Origin: Bacilli bacterium
GTDB taxonomy: Bacteria > Bacillota_I > Bacilli_A > RF39 > UBA660
Length of the DNA stretch: 36,599 nt
Assembly (NCBI GenBank): GCA_017405445.1
Contig: JAFRAK010000029.1
Span: 1-36,599 of the forward strand
Reading direction: 5' to 3'
Position 1 is the stretch's first letter. Every line of letters begins with the position of its first letter. This document shows positions 33,865-36,599 of the stretch, in pieces. A program made the translations under genes and the position numbers. The notes under the pieces are model-generated. The model was not told the origin of the DNA, made no database searches, and was given only the letters and a program-made list of their open reading frames with translations.

Positions 33865-33873
33865 ACAATTATA

Positions 33874-33901
33874 ATTATACTCAAAAATTAGCACTTGTCA
33901 A
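33874..33901 (-). promoter_or_regulatory. Promoter of hsp20
   Basis: Perfect -35 TTGACA (33896-33901) and perfect -10 TATAAT (33874-33879), 16-base spacer, on the minus strand. The -35 lies within the CIRCE spacer. Confidence 0.85.
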
Positions 33902-33914
33902 TACAAAGTGCTAA
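33888..33914. promoter_or_regulatory. CIRCE-type operator (HrcA site)
   Basis: TTAGCACTT, nine bases, AAGTGCTAA: the exact CIRCE layout, differing from the consensus TTAGCACTC-N9-GAGTGCTAA only in the innermost base of each arm, and remaining a perfect palindrome. It overlaps the -35 of hsp20, so bound HrcA would block the polymerase; heat relieves this. hrcA is not in the window. Confidence 0.88.
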
Positions 33915-34015
33915 TTTTTATTCTTTTGGATATAGATTTAGAAATATTTAAATCCTAATATCTTAAAATTCAAAGCAATGAAAAAGGCTAAAATCTTCAT
34001 TCTAATCTTAACGGA

Positions 34016-34040
34016 ATATCTTAATCTTCCGATTATTTTA
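34016..34040 (-). repeat. 3'-end repeat copy D (25 bases)
   Basis: All 25 bases match copy A. It supplies the TAA stop of the cupin gene, in a different reading register from copy A. Downstream TTCCG extends a CGGAA/TTCCG hairpin, and the 10-mer TTAAGATATT occurs again 58 bases further on (33957-33966). Confidence 0.85.
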
Positions 34041-34463
34041 TAGATTATTATAAATATTATCAGCAACAGGTTCACACCATTCATTTGATGTGTTTTCTCC
34101 TGGAACTTCTACTGCAATATGACTAAACCAAGAATCTTTTTTAGCTTCATGCCAATGTTTAACATTTGCTGGTATTTGAATAACTTTTCCTGGCTTTAGA
34201 CTAACTGCTTCTTTACCCTCTTCTTGATACCATCCTTCTCCTGCTACACAAATTAGAATTTGACCTCCACCTTTTGTAGCATGATGAATATGCCAATTAT
34301 TTCTACATCCTGGTTCAAAAGTAACATTAAATAGACTTAATTTTGCTTCTTTGTCTATTGCAAGAGGATTTAAATAACTATTTCCAATAAAATATTGTGC
34401 AAAATTAACATTAGGTTCTCCTATTCCAAATACATTAATCTTATCAAATTCTTCTTTAGTCAT
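34038..34463 (-). CDS. Cupin-domain protein
   Basis: 141 residues, a single small beta-barrel. Cupin motif 1 is NNWHIHHATKGGGQILICVAGEG (metal-binding His pair and Glu-equivalent) and motif 2 is IPANVKHWHEAKKDSWFSHIAVE. It resembles cupins that pair with carboxymuconolactone-decarboxylase-like proteins. Its start overlaps the CMD gene by 8 bases and has GGAGGTATAT upstream, so the two are coupled. Activity is unknown; small metal-dependent oxidoreductase or lyase roles are common. The stop codon is provided by repeat copy D. Confidence 0.9.
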   Translation of the reverse strand: MTKEEFDKINVFGIGEPNVNFAQYFIGNSYLNPLAIDKEAKLSLFNVTFEPGCRNNWHIHHATKGGGQILICVAGEGWYQEEGKEAVSLKPGKVIQIPANVKHWHEAKKDSWFSHIAVEVPGENTSNEWCEPVADNIYNNL

Positions 34464-34773
34464 TATATACCTCCTCTATTAATGGGAATACACTCCATGC
34501 TTTAGGCCAACCACAGTAAAATGCTAATTGTGTAACAATTTCTACTACTTCTTCTTTTTTTAATCCATGTTCTTTTCCTAAAATTAAATGTGCTTTTACT
34601 TGAGGGTATAAGCCTTGTGCCATTAGTGCACTTATTGTAATCATTGACCTATCTCTTAAAGATAACTTATCTTCTCTTGACCATACTTCCCCAAATAATA
34701 CATCATCATTTAATTCTGCAAATTTAGGTGCTAGGTTGCCCAAATTATCTCTACCTGCTGTTTGTTTTTTCAT
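34456..34773 (-). CDS. Carboxymuconolactone decarboxylase-like (CMD/AhpD family) protein
   Basis: About 105 residues, all-helical. It shows APKFAELNDDVLFGEVWSRE, LSLRDRSMITISALMAQGLYPQ, and HLILGKEHGLKKEEVVEIVTQLAFYCGWPKAWS, the CMD pattern. It lacks the CxxC pair of AhpD and has only one Cys (in FYCGWP), so it is not a typical peroxidase reductase. I use ATG 34773 because GGAGGATG precedes it; an in-frame ATG 10 codons upstream lies within the terminator region. It forms a coupled pair with the cupin gene. Confidence 0.88.
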   Translation of the reverse strand: MKKQTAGRDNLGNLAPKFAELNDDVLFGEVWSREDKLSLRDRSMITISALMAQGLYPQVKAHLILGKEHGLKKEEVVEIVTQLAFYCGWPKAWSVFPLIEEVYND

Positions 34774-34803
34774 TTTATCATCCTCCATAAAACATCTTAA
34801 CAT

Positions 34804-34829
34804 AAAAAGACTAGAATTCTCTAGTCTTT
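34804..34829 (-). terminator. Terminator after the XRE regulator gene
   Basis: AAAGACTAG pairs with CTAGTCTTT around a 6-base loop, T-tail on the minus strand. GACTA-core family. It follows a 103-base stretch after the XRE stop that ends in a start-less open frame (QATIKAKNKKYLK then stop). Confidence 0.75.
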
Positions 34830-34932
34830 ATTATTTTAAGTACTTTTTGTTTTTTGCTTTGATTGTAGCTTGTACTGCTTTGGACTTAGGAGGTTATATA
34901 CAACTTCGTAATGTCTTAATATGACAATCCTT

Positions 34933-35403
34933 TTATTTATCAAATTTAAATAATTCAAGAACAATTGAAACTATAAATAGAGTAATACCACTATATAAAA
35001 ATGTATATCTAATTATATTCCAATGTCTATCATCAGGAAGTAGACGATTTAATATCATATTTAAAACAAATGCAATAATAATGATTGTCATAAATACATA
35101 TGAAATAATCGTTAATACCTTTTTTCTTTTATCAATTTGTTTTCTTAATTTAATCAAATTTTCTTCAGACTTATTCATATAATCATTCACCTTAATTTTT
35201 TCGGCAGATAATAATTCATTAACATTAATATCCAACTCATTACATAAATCTTTTAATAAAGAATAATCTGGCATGGTTTTACCATTTTCCCATCTACTAA
35301 TTGATTTACTTGTTACACCTAATTTTTCTGCTAACTGTTCTTGAGTTAAACCTTTTTCTTTTCTACAATTTAAAATAAATTTTCCTATTTTAATTTGATT
35401 CAT
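34933..35403 (-). CDS. XRE-family regulator with two membrane helices
   Basis: 156 residues. Residues 5-60 are a helix-turn-helix domain (FILNCRKEKGLTQEQLAEKL, SKSISRWENGKTMPDYSLL). A basic linker is followed by two hydrophobic helices (VLTIISYVFMTIIIIAFVL; YTFLYSGITLFIVSIVLEL) with a short loop between. This one-component type may be tethered to the membrane and respond to envelope signals. ATG 35403 has AAAGGAAGGA upstream. A palindrome near its -10 suggests self-regulation. It is followed by a short tail and terminator, so it is monocistronic. Confidence 0.88.
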   Translation of the reverse strand: MNQIKIGKFILNCRKEKGLTQEQLAEKLGVTSKSISRWENGKTMPDYSLLKDLCNELDINVNELLSAEKIKVNDYMNKSEENLIKLRKQIDKRKKVLTIISYVFMTIIIIAFVLNMILNRLLPDDRHWNIIRYTFLYSGITLFIVSIVLELFKFDK

Positions 35404-35425
35404 ATTATCCTTCCTTTCACGAATA

Positions 35426-35454
35426 ATTATATTATTGTTATTAATTATATAACA
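35426..35454 (-). promoter_or_regulatory. Probable promoter and operator of the XRE gene
   Basis: TATAAT (35426-35431) is the likely -10. Four bases upstream an inverted repeat TGTTAT-N7-ATAACA (35436-35454) covers the spacer and -35 region, the size expected for an XRE dimer. Confidence 0.35.
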
Positions 35455-35501
35455 GGACAGAACCTGAGAGTTTACTATTACATAATTATTTTATCATATA
35501 A

Positions 35502-35524
35502 AAAAGACTAATTCTTAGTCTTTT
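35502..35524 (-). terminator. Terminator of the BRO-like gene, containing the stop codon
   Basis: AAAAGACTAA pairs with TTAGTCTTTT around a 3-base loop, with further T. The TAA stop (35515-35517) lies in the 5' arm. GACTA-core family. Confidence 0.8.
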
Positions 35525-36345
35525 ATTTGTTTTAGATTTTTATTATTTGTATTTGTTACTATTTTTTTGCCTGTCTTTGCTTCTATCTGCTCTCTTGTGT
35601 TTTTTGCTATTGTACTTCCTTCTATTACTGACTCTTTTGCATTTTCTTTACTCTTTACATTGCTTGATTTAGATATTTCGGTTGAAGACACTTCTGCTAG
35701 CATGTTTAATACAAGTTCCATATTAGTCATATTATCTCTTAAATTTTCTTTCGTTAGTCCTTTATATGATTTGTATTCTTTTACTGAATATCCACTCCAT
35801 GTTTTTGTTAGAAGATTTGTTAAATCTGCAAACTCTTTACTACTTTCTATTCCATTATTTTTTAACTCATCAGTAAATTCTTTTCTAGCATCTATCACTT
35901 TTAATCTTTGATTAATCCAGTCATCTGAATACCCTTTTCTTCTATATGTCTCAAGTGCTCTATTAATGGTAATCTCCGGATCATATTCTTCATCTATTCT
36001 TTCTTTACCTAAGCGAGCAAGCCATAACTTTATTGGTTCTGCTTTCTTACTAGGAATAGATTCTATTATACGAAACATCCCTTCTAAATCAACGACATCC
36101 GTTAATCTATATTTACCATCCTTTGCAAGCAATTTCAACTGGTCACAATTTGTGACCGTTTCATTTCCTTCTTCTTTTAGTCTACCCTTTAATACATTCC
36201 AATAATGCCGAGGATTACTGCTTTCAGTTAATATTTCTACAATATCAACAACACTAATATAATACTTTTCTTCATCAGGATTCCATACTGTTCTTACTTT
36301 TTTATTTTCAAATGTTTTATTTAAGATTTGTAATTTATTATTCAT
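35515..36345 (-). CDS. BRO-N / DinD-like antirepressor-family protein
   Basis: 276 residues. Residues 5-115 are a Bro-N domain (VRTVWNPDEEKYYISVVDIVEIL, YWNVLKGRLKEEG, LEGMFRIIESIPSKKAEPIKLWLARLG). The C-terminal half matches the DinD-type extension (YRRKGYSDDWINQRLKVIDARKEFTDELKNNGI, YKGLTKENLRDNMTNMELVLNMLAE) and then a Lys/Ser/Thr-rich tail. These proteins occur in phages and chromosomes and are linked to antirepression or DNA-damage responses. It starts 8 bases inside the preceding small HTH gene with a strong GGAGGGG site, giving a two-gene unit that resembles an antitoxin-effector or repressor-antirepressor pair. Confidence 0.88.
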   Translation of the reverse strand: MNNKLQILNKTFENKKVRTVWNPDEEKYYISVVDIVEILTESSNPRHYWNVLKGRLKEEGNETVTNCDQLKLLAKDGKYRLTDVVDLEGMFRIIESIPSKKAEPIKLWLARLGKERIDEEYDPEITINRALETYRRKGYSDDWINQRLKVIDARKEFTDELKNNGIESSKEFADLTNLLTKTWSGYSVKEYKSYKGLTKENLRDNMTNMELVLNMLAEVSSTEISKSSNVKSKENAKESVIEGSTIAKNTREQIEAKTGKKIVTNTNNKNLKQIKD

Positions 36346-36586
36346 TTTTCCCCTCCTTTTTTACAATATCTAATTCATATCCTAAAGCAGATAATAATTT
36401 ACAAAAATTACCAACTGACATAGAGTGCATATTCTTCTCCATTCTAGCAATCGTAGATTGGGCAATTCCAATTCTATTTGCTAACTCTCTTTGACTTAAA
36501 TTTGATTCATATCTAATCTTTAAATATTTACATATTAAATCAAATTCTTCATTATTAATTACTTCTTTATTGATATTTTTCATCAT
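36338..36586 (-). CDS. Small HTH (XRE) protein upstream of the BRO-like gene
   Basis: 82 residues, cytoplasmic. A helix-turn-helix covers about 28-80: YESNLSQRELANRIGIAQSTIARMEKNMHSMSVGNFCKLLSALGYEL, ending with the I-V-K-K tail common in HigA-type antitoxins. The ATG (36586, or the next one at 36583) follows AGAGGTGATAC. It overlaps the BRO-like gene by 8 bases. A toxin gene could lie upstream beyond the right edge, or the BRO-like protein could be its functional partner; the window cannot decide. Confidence 0.85.
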   Translation of the reverse strand: MMKNINKEVINNEEFDLICKYLKIRYESNLSQRELANRIGIAQSTIARMEKNMHSMSVGNFCKLLSALGYELDIVKKEGKNE

Positions 36587-36599
36587 GTATCACCTCTAA

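Noticed and set aside
34736-34924. Plus-strand 62-codon frame opposite the CMD gene start
   Set aside because: It crosses a terminator, is antisense to real coding sequence and has no ribosome site.
35451-35473. Glycine-riboswitch-like string (AACTCTCAGGTTC on the minus strand)
   Set aside because: Only the 3' consensus fragment resembles the aptamer, the GGACAG part is in the wrong orientation, and no aptamer core precedes it.
1-36599. tRNA, rRNA, integrase, transposase or attachment sites
   Set aside because: None recognised by reading either strand; the BRO-like gene alone is not enough to call a prophage.

Overview
The window is very AT-rich, tightly packed and almost entirely coded on the minus strand; only one convincing gene (10826-11869) is on the plus strand. 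Shine-Dalgarno sites are strong (AGGAGG, GAGGTG), promoters are often of the extended -10 type (TGTTATAAT), and hairpin-plus-T-tract terminators are frequent. There is also a CIRCE operator, membrane-anchored XRE regulators and a VWA/Cna_B surface adhesin. Together these point to a low-GC Gram-positive (Firmicutes/Bacillota), probably a host-associated Bacilli, Erysipelotrichia or RF39-type lineage; the exact taxon is inference. TGA serves as a stop (for example in the ATGA overlap at 8157-8160), so the standard bacterial code applies.

Layout, left to right. 1-6135 holds the first 2045 codons of a giant cell-surface adhesin: an N-terminal membrane segment, a VWA domain with a MIDAS site, diverged Cna_B-like domains, then at least seven near-identical 95-residue Cna_B modules spaced exactly 285 bp. 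The C-terminus lies beyond the left edge. 6550-9022 is an ABC-exporter operon (38-residue membrane microprotein, ATPase interrupted by one in-frame TAA, permease). 9107-11869 has a membrane-anchored unknown, an ATP-grasp protein and a divergent unknown gene. 11895-22717 is a long co-directional block: a tandem GT2 protein, a 1202-residue fusion of GT2, polysaccharide pyruvyl transferase and FrhB-like iron-sulfur domains, a DUF6056-like membrane protein and a GtrB-like polyprenyl-phosphate glycosyltransferase, followed by NUDIX, GNAT, rhodanese lipoprotein and hypothetical genes. The glycosyltransferase part looks like a cell-surface glycan decoration cluster without a visible flippase or polymerase.

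22930-31849 contains a Lys-rich H1-like protein, an XRE regulator, a cation-efflux (CDF) plus thiol-peroxidase (GPx) operon, two unknowns, a coupled operon (CopA copper ATPase, alpha/beta hydrolase, cyclophilin-like lipoprotein), a DUF3592-like membrane protein and a flavin-reductase-like protein. 31850-36599 contains a decayed membrane-protein gene, a YjbR-EVE fusion, Hsp20 under a CIRCE-type operator, a CMD/cupin pair, another XRE regulator, and a BRO/DinD-like protein coupled to a small HTH protein.

The strongest unexplained signals are: (1) the 1202-residue triple fusion; (2) a 15-bp motif (GGAAGATTAAGATAT on the minus strand) present four times in 2.8 kb, three of them just 3' of a stop codon, with two copies extending to 25 identical bases that supply the stop codon itself; (3) a family of terminator hairpins sharing a GACTA core, several of which contain the stop codon; (4) terminators followed within a few bases by an extended -10 promoter; (5) mosaic shuffling within the adhesin repeats. 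No tRNA, rRNA, CRISPR array or transposase was seen.
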